A DNA stretch of 8,778 nucleotides from Streptococcus sp. GTDB lineage: Bacteria > Bacillota > Bacilli > Lactobacillales > Aerococcaceae. Below are positions 1-6,442 of this stretch, one piece after another. Each line of letters opens with the position of its first letter. Within the stretch, counting starts at the first letter, position 1. The translations under genes were made by a program, and so were the position numbers. Where the stretch lies: assembly GCA_015264885.1 (NCBI GenBank), contig JABZYY010000045.1, forward strand, positions 1-8,778, in the 5' to 3' direction. The notes beneath the pieces are model-generated. The model saw only the letters and a program-made list of their open reading frames with translations, was not told the origin of the DNA and searched no databases.

Positions 1-234
1 TTTGGGTATAATCCGACTTATTTAAGTAATACTCTCAAAAAAAGTACTGGAAAAAATTTCCAGGAAATTCTATTGGAAAGACGACTAATGCAAGCTGCTG
101 ATTTATTAAAATCTACAGACTTCACTATGGATACCATTGCTTTCGAATCTGGCTTTTCTTCAACAAGTTATTTCTTCCGACAATTTAAGAAATACTATAA
201 TTGCACTCCTAAAGTTTATAGAAAAGAGAACTAA
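1..234 (+). CDS. AraC-family transcriptional regulator, C-terminal fragment (5' end outside window)
   Basis: Frame 1 is open from the first base to a TAA at 232-234 and gives 77 residues. They match the DNA-binding end of AraC/XylS regulators: a first part with YLSNTLKKSTG and the conserved RRLMQAADLL helix, then the second helix-turn-helix, including the hallmark GFSSTSYFFRQFKKYY and a closing CTPKVYRK. In this family the segment contacts the promoter, while an N-terminal domain, not visible here, senses a ligand or receives a response-regulator signal. Its target cannot be inferred. It is convergent with the esterase gene and shares a terminator with it, so the esterase is not its operon partner. 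The open left edge is the window boundary, not evidence of truncation. Confidence 0.9.
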   Translation, partial: FGYNPTYLSNTLKKSTGKNFQEILLERRLMQAADLLKSTDFTMDTIAFESGFSSTSYFFRQFKKYYNCTPKVYRKEN

Positions 235-246
235 TTTCTAATAAGA

Positions 247-274
247 AAAGCAATGCTCCGTCGAGCATTGCTTT
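247..274. terminator. Bidirectional rho-independent terminator between convergent genes
   Basis: A perfect 12-base inverted repeat (247-258 with 263-274, loop CGTC) lies between the stop of the AraC-type gene and the stop of the hydrolase gene. On the plus strand it is followed by a T-rich run (TTTCCTTATTTTTT). On the minus strand it is followed by TTTTCTTATT. It can therefore end transcripts from both directions. Confidence 0.85.
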
Positions 275-276
275 CC

Positions 277-1257
277 TTATTTTTTCAACTCTTCAATTAA
301 TTCTTGAATATCTTTTCTTGCTTCTTTAATCGGAAGTCCGACATAAACATGATTCATCTTTTCACGTTCAATATATCGATGTTCGATTCCTTCTTTAAGA
401 AGCTTTTCATGTAACAATCGATTATCTGGATAAAGGATATCATGCGTCCCAATATAAATACTAATTCTTCCTAATCCTGATAAATCTCCAAATAGTGGAC
501 TCACTAGCGGTTGTTTCAAATCTTCCCCTGCCCAGAGCTTTGCCACTTCATGAACCCCACTCTGTTTAAGGATTGGGTCAAATGGTTCATACGAGGCGAT
601 TTCAGGATTATCCGTTGCAATATCCACCCAAGGAGAAAATAGAACGAGTTCCTTTGGCTGTGGTAAAGAAAGTTCTTTTAAGTAAATAGCAAATCCTAAG
701 GAGAGCCCTCCTCCTGCAGAATCCCCCATGAAAATAATAGAATTCGGATTTGTATGTTCTTCTAAAAGTCCGCGATATAACTTTTCTAACTTTTCATACG
801 TCTCGCGGTATTGATGCTTTGGAGCCTTTGGATAAATTGGAAACACCACTTTTGCGTCTATCGCCCGTGCTATTTTATGCACCAAGGTAAAATGCATCAT
901 CGATGGTTGCAGTACATACGCCCCACCATGTAAAAATAGAATTACTTTTTGATTAGCCTCTTTATTATCATTCCACACAAACACTTGCATGCCATCTACA
1001 TCTTTTTCTTGGACATCTACTTTAATATATTTCTTTGGATTTGTGATAGGAACATCATTCCCCTTGGCCAATTTATTTAATTCTTGCTCAAATTTTTCTG
1101 GATTATCTTTTGAATATATCAGTGGTTTGACAAATAGAAAGAGTAATCGTTCCATTAGATAACTTAAAAAAGAACGCTTTTCAACTTTTCTCACATAATG
1201 AATTCCACAATAGATTATCACAGCACCTATAACAATCCCTATTAAAAATCCACTCAT
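277..1257 (-). CDS. Membrane-anchored alpha/beta hydrolase (HSL/esterase-lipase type)
   Basis: This is a predicted carboxyl-ester hydrolase of the alpha/beta-hydrolase fold, hormone-sensitive-lipase group. Numbering from the start chosen here (326 residues), the oxyanion motif HGGAY is at about 110-114, the nucleophile motif GDSAGG at 178-183 (Ser180), the acid Asp273 in GTHDI and the base His303 in MNHVY. The triad is intact. Residues 2-22 form one hydrophobic helix followed by basic residues, so the enzyme is probably membrane-anchored; which side the catalytic domain faces is not certain. The frame can be extended six codons upstream. I chose the internal ATG at 1257 because AAGAAGG sits seven bases before it, whereas the upstream ATG follows directly on the T-run of a hairpin and has no ribosome binding site. 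The natural substrate is unknown; short acyl esters or acetylated compounds are typical for the family. Confidence 0.85.
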   Translation of the reverse strand: MSGFLIGIVIGAVIIYCGIHYVRKVEKRSFLSYLMERLLFLFVKPLIYSKDNPEKFEQELNKLAKGNDVPITNPKKYIKVDVQEKDVDGMQVFVWNDNKEANQKVILFLHGGAYVLQPSMMHFTLVHKIARAIDAKVVFPIYPKAPKHQYRETYEKLEKLYRGLLEEHTNPNSIIFMGDSAGGGLSLGFAIYLKELSLPQPKELVLFSPWVDIATDNPEIASYEPFDPILKQSGVHEVAKLWAGEDLKQPLVSPLFGDLSGLGRISIYIGTHDILYPDNRLLHEKLLKEGIEHRYIEREKMNHVYVGLPIKEARKDIQELIEELKK

Positions 1258-1264
1258 CTTAATA

Positions 1265-1271
1265 CCTTCTT
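1265..1271 (-). promoter_or_regulatory. Ribosome binding site that decides the hydrolase start
   Basis: AAGAAGG on the minus strand lies seven bases upstream of the ATG at 1257. It falls inside the six-codon extension beginning at 1275, which has no such site. It therefore favours the shorter protein. Confidence 0.7.
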
Positions 1272-1273
1272 TC

Positions 1274-1303
1274 ATACAAAAAAGGAGCTAAAATGCTCCT
1301 TTT
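1274..1303 (-). terminator. Hairpin with T-run between lipoprotein and hydrolase genes
   Basis: A perfect 9-base stem (1295-1303 with 1280-1288, six-base loop) is followed on the minus strand by TTTTTTGT, the form of an intrinsic terminator. It lies 71 bases after the lipoprotein stop and almost touches the hydrolase ribosome binding site. It probably ends the lipoprotein transcript. For the hydrolase it would sit in the leader of any transcript begun upstream, so it could act as an attenuator or a 5' stem. Confidence 0.65.
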
Positions 1304-1304
1304 C

Positions 1305-1310
1305 ATTATA
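1305..1310 (-). promoter_or_regulatory. Possible -10 box for the hydrolase gene
   Basis: A perfect TATAAT lies on the minus strand just before the hairpin at 1280-1303. The hexamer 17 bases upstream (TAGCTT) is a poor -35 and there is no TG extension. If used, transcription would start at about 1298, placing the hairpin at the extreme 5' end of the message. This is weak evidence in AT-rich DNA. Confidence 0.3.
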
Positions 1311-1373
1311 ACTTTATTGATTAATATAAGCTAGCAGACCCTCAAAAAAATCTTTTTCAGGTAATTATCTACT

Positions 1374-2369
1374 TTATTCAAATTTTGCTTTATTCGCTTC
1401 GTTTGCTGGCTTCATATCGATTTGTAGAAGGTTCACTAAATTCTTATCATCGATGGTTGCATTGCCTTTGTCATCCACCTTAATCGCTAAATAGTGTTCG
1501 TTTCTATCGTAATAATCCATTCCTTCTAAGTTGACATAGCCATCTCCTCTAAATCCAACGGCAGCTAAGCGGTAAATAAATTTATACAAGAGCGCTTTTG
1601 TAAAGTCTGTTTGTGCGACTTTTTGTGCTTCTTCAACAATCCCTTGAAAGAAAGCTTGATTATTTCTTTGATAACTTGCTTGTACTTCATATTGGTATAA
1701 ATCAACACGTGGTGCTCTTAATTTCAAATACACGGTATCGCCTTCCACTTTATAATCTTCAAGCGTATAAGCTGCCGCTCTTCCTAAGGCATTTGTATTT
1801 ACCTTTAAGTACATTGGAGCATAGACTTTAACGGGATACTTCACTCCTTGATACTCCACTTCCCCGTCATTTGTAAATGTTGGGCGTGCTTCCTTCAAGA
1901 AGTTCACCATGTAATCATTCCAAATACGTGTAAAGAATTCCTCTTGGCTTGAAGTCCCTGTTGCTTTTAGAAGCACATCAAAGTTTTCTTGGTTCACAAA
2001 TACTGCATCCACGAGTTTTAATGCTTCTAGAACTTTTGTATCAGTGATGCTCTTTTTCTTTTCATTCAAGGCCTCTACTGCTTTTTGCACACCCTCCAAG
2101 TTCATCGTAACGGTTTTTCCGCTATTTGATTCAACATACGTTTGTTCGTATTTTGTCAGTGGTGCAACCTTTGCATTCCAATCAAATGATGCTGCTGGAC
2201 TATTAGCATCCTTTTTTGTATTAGAAGCTACCTGTGTTGTTACTTCACTTGTTGCTTCTGTTGTTTCCTTTGTTGATTCTGATGTCGATTTAGACTGAGA
2301 ACATCCTGCCACTACTAGTGATAGGAGGGCTACACTCCCTGCTAAAAATCGTTTCGTTCCTTTTTTCAT
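1374..2369 (-). CDS. Uncharacterised surface lipoprotein
   Basis: I do not recognise a named family. The first 22 residues are a lipoprotein signal peptide: basic MKKGTKR, then a hydrophobic stretch ending in VVAGC. Cys23 would be diacylated by Lgt after cleavage by Lsp, leaving the mature protein on the outer face of the membrane. Residues 24-56 are a Ser/Thr/Lys-rich flexible linker. The remaining 270 or so residues look like a folded mixed alpha/beta domain, rich in Tyr and Phe in its second half (for example YKFIYRLAAVGF near 263-274), with no catalytic motif I can identify. The 331-residue length and lack of an ABC-transporter neighbour argue against a solute-binding protein. It may belong to one of the DUF families of Firmicute lipoproteins, but I cannot assign one. 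GAGAGGAG six bases before the ATG supports the start. It is probably monocistronic, with its own promoter and a terminator on each side. Confidence 0.85.
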   Translation of the reverse strand: MKKGTKRFLAGSVALLSLVVAGCSQSKSTSESTKETTEATSEVTTQVASNTKKDANSPAASFDWNAKVAPLTKYEQTYVESNSGKTVTMNLEGVQKAVEALNEKKKSITDTKVLEALKLVDAVFVNQENFDVLLKATGTSSQEEFFTRIWNDYMVNFLKEARPTFTNDGEVEYQGVKYPVKVYAPMYLKVNTNALGRAAAYTLEDYKVEGDTVYLKLRAPRVDLYQYEVQASYQRNNQAFFQGIVEEAQKVAQTDFTKALLYKFIYRLAAVGFRGDGYVNLEGMDYYDRNEHYLAIKVDDKGNATIDDKNLVNLLQIDMKPANEANKAKFE

Positions 2370-2421
2370 AAATGACTCCTCTCATCTCATATAGAGAATG
2401 TTTTCACGATCACTTTCATTC

Positions 2422-2450
2422 ATTGTACCACAATTCTTTGAGCTTCAAAA
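2422..2450 (-). promoter_or_regulatory. Promoter of the lipoprotein gene (extended -10)
   Basis: On the minus strand TTTTGA (2450-2445), a 17-base spacer and TACAAT (2427-2422) form a SigA-type promoter. TGG directly before the -10 gives an extended -10. The predicted transcript starts about 45 bases before the ATG at 2369. Confidence 0.65.
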
Positions 2451-2494
2451 CAAATTTCCGCAAAATCCAATCATATTAACGAAACAATCGCATT

Positions 2495-2525
2495 AAAAAA
2501 GCACCCTCACCATCGTGAGAGTGCT
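2495..2525 (-). terminator. Rho-independent terminator after phosphoglucomutase
   Basis: On the minus strand an 11-base stem (2525-2515 with 2510-2500, loop GATG, one G-U pair) is followed by six T residues. It lies 11 bases after the phosphoglucomutase stop and separates that gene from the lipoprotein gene. Confidence 0.9.
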
Positions 2526-2536
2526 TGCTTCATTGA

Positions 2537-4249
2537 TTATTGTAATTTTTCTAAGTCGGCTTGTAAGGCATCTACTTTTTCTTTTGCAGCTTCTTCACTA
2601 TCTGCTTTCGCTCCGATGTAGAACTTAATTTTTGGTTCTGTACCACTTGGACGAACTGCAATCCAAGATCCATCTTCTAAAATATATTTCAATACATTTG
2701 AAGTTGGAAGTCCGATTTCAGAAACGACACCGTTCGCATCTTTTTGTTCATTTACTGCGAAGTCTTGTGCTAGAGCTACTTTCAAGCCTCCAAAGCTTGT
2801 TGGAACTGAAGTGCGTAAGCCGTCTAATAAGGCTTTGATTTTTTGTGGGCCTTCTAAACCAGCTACTGTTACAGAAATTGTTTTTTCTAAGAAGTAACCA
2901 TGTTTTGCATATAATGCTTGAAGTCCGTCGTATAAAGTCTTGCCTTCGTTCTTGAAGTGTGCTGCTACTTCTGTAAGTAATAACACTGCTTGAACGGCAT
3001 CTTTATCACGTACGAATGATTTCACTAGGTATCCGTAGCTTTCTTCGAAACCGAACATGAAAGTATGATCTCCAGTTTCTTCGTCATGTTGGATTTGTTC
3101 TGCGATGAATTTGAATCCTGTTAATACATTCATCATTTCAGCGCCATAACTCTTAGCAACTGCTGTTGGAAGTTCGCTACTTACGATTGATTTCACGACA
3201 AGCGCATTACTTGGAAGAGTTCCTGCTTGTTGGTGAGCGTATAATAAGTAATCAACTAAAATTGCCGCGATTTGGTTTCCTGTAATCACTTGGTAGCTTC
3301 CATCTGGCAAGCGTACGGCTGCACCCATACGGTCTGCATCCGGGTCAGTCGCTAATAATACATCAGCACCCACTTTTTTCCCTAATTCTACCGCATACTC
3401 AAATGCGCCTGCTTCTTCAGGGTTTGGAGATTTAACTGTTGAGAAGTCTCCATCTGGCACTGCTTGTTCTTCAACAACGTGCAAGCCTTTGAAGTTTGCT
3501 TGTTCTAATGCTTTTTCAACAAGCATTAAACCAGTACCATGTAATGGTGTATACACCACTGATAATCCTTCCACATCGCTAAGAAGTTTGGGATTTACAG
3601 AGACTGTTTTAATTTCTTTCAAGTACGCATCATCCACGTCTTTCCCGATAATCGTTACAAGTCCTGATGCTTCTAATGCTTCATCATCTAACACTTTAAG
3701 TTCAAGCGGATTTGCTACTTGGCGAACGTACGCTGTTAATGCATCCGCATCTTTTGGAGGCATTTGACCGCCGTCTTCACCGTATACTTTATATCCGTTG
3801 TAAGCTGCTGGGTTATGACTAGCTGTAATCATAATTCCCGCAAATGTATGCAAGTGACGTACTGCAAATGATAATTCTGGTGTTGGACGTAAGCTTTCAA
3901 ATACATACGAAGCAATCCCATGAGTTGCTAAAGTACGTGCAGACTCCATTGCGAATTCTGGTGAAAAATGACGTGAATCGTAAGCAATCGCTACCCCACG
4001 TTTTTTCGCTTCTTCCCCGTAACTTTCAATTAAGCGTGATAATCCTTCTGTTGCCTGACGCACTGTGTAAGTGTTCATTCGATTAATCCCAGGTCCCACA
4101 ATTCCACGCATTCCCGCAGTACCAAACTCTAATGGTGTATAGAAGGCTTCCTCTTTTTGTGTGTCATCCATTGATTGTAATTGCACTTTTAATCCTTCTT
4201 CAAGTGCCTCAAAAGATTCCCATAATTTTGCTGTTTCTTTCCAACTCAT
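2537..4249 (-). CDS. pgm: Alpha-phosphoglucomutase (alpha-D-phosphohexomutase superfamily)
   Basis: This cytoplasmic enzyme interconverts glucose 1-phosphate and glucose 6-phosphate, supplying UDP-glucose for wall, glycolipid and capsule synthesis and linking glycogen or galactose breakdown to glycolysis. All superfamily signatures are present in order. Numbered from the ATG at 4249 (570 residues): the entry motif EFGTAGMRG near 41-49, the phosphoserine loop TASHNP at 142-147 (Ser144), the Mg-binding DPDADR at 302-307, the sugar-binding GFEESYG at 400-406 and the phosphate-binding RPSGTEP at 533-539. Length fits the PgcA/streptococcal Pgm branch (about 570-580 residues). The frame stays open to a TTG at 4321, but that TTG is part of the promoter -35 box. 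AGAAGGAG at 4260-4267 serves either ATG 4255 (four-base gap) or ATG 4249 (ten-base gap). I prefer 4249, which matches where homologues begin (MSWKET). Side activity on mannose or pentose phosphates cannot be excluded. Confidence 0.95.
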   Translation of the reverse strand: MSWKETAKLWESFEALEEGLKVQLQSMDDTQKEEAFYTPLEFGTAGMRGIVGPGINRMNTYTVRQATEGLSRLIESYGEEAKKRGVAIAYDSRHFSPEFAMESARTLATHGIASYVFESLRPTPELSFAVRHLHTFAGIMITASHNPAAYNGYKVYGEDGGQMPPKDADALTAYVRQVANPLELKVLDDEALEASGLVTIIGKDVDDAYLKEIKTVSVNPKLLSDVEGLSVVYTPLHGTGLMLVEKALEQANFKGLHVVEEQAVPDGDFSTVKSPNPEEAGAFEYAVELGKKVGADVLLATDPDADRMGAAVRLPDGSYQVITGNQIAAILVDYLLYAHQQAGTLPSNALVVKSIVSSELPTAVAKSYGAEMMNVLTGFKFIAEQIQHDEETGDHTFMFGFEESYGYLVKSFVRDKDAVQAVLLLTEVAAHFKNEGKTLYDGLQALYAKHGYFLEKTISVTVAGLEGPQKIKALLDGLRTSVPTSFGGLKVALAQDFAVNEQKDANGVVSEIGLPTSNVLKYILEDGSWIAVRPSGTEPKIKFYIGAKADSEEAAKEKVDALQADLEKLQ

Positions 4250-4259
4250 TTGCATTCGT

Positions 4260-4267
4260 CTCCTTCT
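4260..4267 (-). promoter_or_regulatory. Ribosome binding site that decides the phosphoglucomutase start
   Basis: AGAAGGAG on the minus strand lies four bases before ATG 4255 and ten before ATG 4249. No comparable site precedes the TTG at 4321. It places translation initiation about 70 bases inside the longest open frame. Confidence 0.8.
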
Positions 4268-4292
4268 ACTGAGTAATATTTTACGTTCTTTT

Positions 4293-4321
4293 ATTATCCC
4301 CGATTTTCCGAATAGTTTCAA
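4293..4321 (-). promoter_or_regulatory. Promoter of the phosphoglucomutase gene
   Basis: TTGAAA (4321-4316), a 17-base spacer and GATAAT (4298-4293) on the minus strand make a good SigA promoter. The predicted transcript start is near 4286, about 31-37 bases before the ATG codons. It begins 12 bases beyond the stop codon of the upstream LysR gene, so the mutase has an independent start even if read-through also occurs. Confidence 0.7.
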
Positions 4322-4333
4322 CTTCTTTGTGAA

Positions 4334-5266
4334 CTAAAAATCAAGATTTTGAACTTCGAAGCCGTATTCCTGAATATGTGTTTTCAGCATATGCAAGAAT
4401 CGCCCTGCTTCTTTGGATAATTTGCGTTGATCGTGTTGCAGGATTCCGAGTTCCATTGTATCTTCTACGTCCAGCGGCACCGCAACAATCTTATCATCAT
4501 TTAGCTTACTACTAATAATCCCTGAACTGATGGTGTATCCATTTAGACCAATCATTAGGTTAAAGATGGTCGCACGGTCACTAACTTTAATGCTCTTCTT
4601 ATGCTCCATCGTGCTGAGGATTTCCTCTGAGAAGTAGAATGAGTTTTCTTCCCCTTGCTCATATGACAAATAAGGGTAATCTTCTAGTTCTTCTAGAGTA
4701 ATGCTCTCTTTTTCTGCAAGTGGATTTTGTGTGCTTAAGAACACGTGTGGTTTCGCTGTAAAGAGTGGCGTGAATACTAAGTTCTTTTCTTTGAATAATT
4801 TTTCCATCACTTTGCGGTTGAAATCATTCAAATACAAGACACCAATCTCACTCTTATAGTTCGTGATGTCTTCTAAAATGTTTTGAGTCTCCGTTTCACG
4901 AAGCGTGAATTGATATTCATCTCCTGCTTCCTTTTGAATAAAATCAACGAAAGCATGCACCACAAACGCATAGTGTTGCGCGGATACGGAGAATGTCCGT
5001 TTCCGTTTCGTTTGTCGTTTATATTTCTCTTCCATCAAATTGACTTGGTCTAACACTTGGCGAGCATAGACTAGAAACTCACGCCCTTCTCCCGTCAATG
5101 TAATTCCAGTATTCCCCCGTTGAAAGAGGGTGATATCCATTTCTAATTCCAACTCACGAATGGCCTTTGATAAACTTGGTTGGCTGACATATAAGTCTTT
5201 TGCGGCTTCATTCATGGAGCCTTTTTCAACGATTTTCTCGAAATAAATTAATTGTTGAATTCTCAT
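4334..5266 (-). CDS. LysR-family transcriptional regulator, CpsY/MtaR-like
   Basis: This is a DNA-binding regulator of the LysR family, 310 residues from the ATG at 5266. Residues 1-60 are the winged helix-turn-helix (MRIQQLIYFEKIVEKGSMNE, then AAKDLYVSQPSLSKAIRELE), followed by a linker helix and the effector-binding domain from about 90. The opening, the SVSAQHYAFVVHAFVDF segment and SDRATIFNLMIGLNGYTISS resemble, from memory, streptococcal CpsY/MtaR/MetR-type regulators, which control methionine supply and surface properties. No methionine gene is in the window, so its regulon here is unknown. The open frame extends 26 codons further to 5344, but that stretch contains a terminator and a promoter. 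GAAGGGAG seven bases before ATG 5266 fixes the start. No terminator separates it from the phosphoglucomutase gene, so read-through is possible. Confidence 0.88.
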   Translation of the reverse strand: MRIQQLIYFEKIVEKGSMNEAAKDLYVSQPSLSKAIRELELEMDITLFQRGNTGITLTGEGREFLVYARQVLDQVNLMEEKYKRQTKRKRTFSVSAQHYAFVVHAFVDFIQKEAGDEYQFTLRETETQNILEDITNYKSEIGVLYLNDFNRKVMEKLFKEKNLVFTPLFTAKPHVFLSTQNPLAEKESITLEELEDYPYLSYEQGEENSFYFSEEILSTMEHKKSIKVSDRATIFNLMIGLNGYTISSGIISSKLNDDKIVAVPLDVEDTMELGILQHDQRKLSKEAGRFLHMLKTHIQEYGFEVQNLDF

Positions 5267-5273
5267 TCGACCA

Positions 5274-5281
5274 CTCCCTTC
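5274..5281 (-). promoter_or_regulatory. Ribosome binding site that decides the CpsY/MtaR-like start
   Basis: GAAGGGAG on the minus strand ends seven bases before the ATG at 5266. The family's conserved N-terminus (MRIQQL) begins at that ATG, so the sequence upstream in the same frame is leader DNA. Confidence 0.8.
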
Positions 5282-5291
5282 TATTACGTTT

Positions 5292-5300
5292 ATTGTACCA
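5292..5300 (-). promoter_or_regulatory. Extended -10 promoter of the CpsY/MtaR-like gene
   Basis: TGGTACAAT on the minus strand (5300-5292) is an extended -10 element. The -35 position 17 bases upstream reads TTTTTA within the T-run of the preceding terminator, which is weak. Transcription would start near 5285, about 20 bases before the ATG. The same nine bases occur in the lipoprotein promoter. Confidence 0.55.
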
Positions 5301-5309
5301 TCTTCCTGC

Positions 5310-5352
5310 AAAAATAAAAATAAACTCCTCCATGCAATTTGCATGAAGGAGT
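5310..5352 (-). terminator. Strong terminator of the panE-EIIC operon
   Basis: On the minus strand a 12-base stem (5352-5341 with 5335-5324, one G-U pair, five-base loop) is followed by TTATTTTTATTTTT. It begins 16 bases after the EIIC stop. It insulates the operon from the LysR gene downstream. Confidence 0.9.
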
Positions 5353-5368
5353 CGATAGGAATTTGTTC

Positions 5369-6418
5369 TTATTCTTGGAATTTGAATACGACAGAAGAAT
5401 CGTATAATTTAAGAACTTTTTCAAATAAAATTTTGCTTGCAATCGCTGCTGCAATTGGAACAACGAACCATACAATAGCTGCTAAGGCAACATTCAATCC
5501 AGCATCGATAGAAGCTAACGGTCCTACCAATCCTACGATACCGAACCCTGCAGATTGTGGAGTACCACTTACTGAGAATAGCGCTACTGGAATCGCTGAA
5601 AGAATCGCTGTTGATAAACATGGAATCAAGATCACTGGATACTTGAATAAGTTAGGCATCATTAATTTCATTGCCCCTAGAGCGATGGCTAATGTTACCC
5701 CTGATTTATTGACTTTCCATGAGTGAACCACTAATGCTACGGCTGTTGCAGCAACCCCCATAGCAGCGGCCCCGGCAGATACACCGTTTAATTGAATTGC
5801 TAAACCAATCGCTACAGTTGAGATTGGCGAAATAATTAATGTTGCGAATGAGCAGCAGATTAAGATTGACATCAAGATTGGTTGTAATGTTGTGAACTCG
5901 TTGATGACTTGACCAATGGCTGCTGTAATCATTTTAACGTATGGTAATAGTAATAATCCGATAAATGCAGATCCCACCCCAACGACGATTGGCATTGCAA
6001 CAACGGCAGTTGAACCAAATTTATCTTTGATCAGCATTAACATTCCCACAGCGATACCAGCAGTGACCATTGTATTAATCAAGTCCCCTGTTCCAGCACC
6101 AACATATTTTTGAAGTTCTGCATTATACGTCACTACCCCACTGGCTACGAAGCAGGCCCCTGCAACAACCATCATCGGCATTGGTTTAAATCCGAATTGT
6201 AATGCAATTAAGCCCCCGATAATCAGTGGAGTTGCTAATTGGAAAATAACCGCGATTTGCGTAATGGTTACTGCGATTGGATATTGACTAAAATGTTTTA
6301 AAATTGCTGAAAGAACGGCATTTGGAATCAGTCCGACGATAACCCCTAGGGCTGTCCCTGCTAAGATTTTATTGATAAAAACTGAAGCCGTCATTTTTTG
6401 TTTTGCTTGTGCTTCCAT
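5369..6418 (-). CDS. PTS EIIC-like membrane transporter, stand-alone (PTS_EIIC_2 type)
   Basis: This integral membrane protein of 349 residues has roughly ten hydrophobic segments, for example near 13-35, 48-72, 78-97, 110-128, 134-160, 180-206, 215-232, 262-285 and 315-337. The overall character, with an opening FINKILAGTALGVIVGLIPN, a central AAAMGVAATAVALVVHSW and a late glycine-rich GFGIVGLVGPLAS, fits the family annotated as PTS EIIC type 2 (Pfam PTS_EIIC_2). There is no EIIA or EIIB domain in the protein or nearby, so a true phosphotransferase role is unproven; it may be a plain transporter or borrow other components. It is the second gene of an operon, 24 bases after the panE-like gene, with GAGGAGG eight bases before its ATG, and it ends at a strong terminator. 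The pairing suggests that it moves the substrate or product of the reductase. Confidence 0.8.
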   Translation of the reverse strand: MEAQAKQKMTASVFINKILAGTALGVIVGLIPNAVLSAILKHFSQYPIAVTITQIAVIFQLATPLIIGGLIALQFGFKPMPMMVVAGACFVASGVVTYNAELQKYVGAGTGDLINTMVTAGIAVGMLMLIKDKFGSTAVVAMPIVVGVGSAFIGLLLLPYVKMITAAIGQVINEFTTLQPILMSILICCSFATLIISPISTVAIGLAIQLNGVSAGAAAMGVAATAVALVVHSWKVNKSGVTLAIALGAMKLMMPNLFKYPVILIPCLSTAILSAIPVALFSVSGTPQSAGFGIVGLVGPLASIDAGLNVALAAIVWFVVPIAAAIASKILFEKVLKLYDSSVVFKFQE

Positions 6419-6442
6419 AGTTTTGTCCTCCTCTAATCTGAG

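Noticed and set aside
1613..1831. 72-residue plus-strand open frame
   Set aside because: It lies wholly inside the lipoprotein gene on the opposite strand and has no ribosome binding site or recognisable protein character. It is a shadow frame.
5267..5344. N-terminal 26-residue extension of the CpsY/MtaR-like protein
   Set aside because: It is translated from the upstream terminator and the gene's own promoter and ribosome binding site, and the conserved LysR N-terminus begins at 5266.
5290..5475. 61-residue minus-strand frame overlapping the 3' end of the EIIC gene
   Set aside because: It runs through the EIIC stop region and a strong terminator in another frame and has no ribosome binding site.
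5343..5726. 127-residue plus-strand open frame opposite the EIIC gene
   Set aside because: Its sequence is the antisense reading of a membrane protein gene. It begins in the terminator stem and has no family resemblance.
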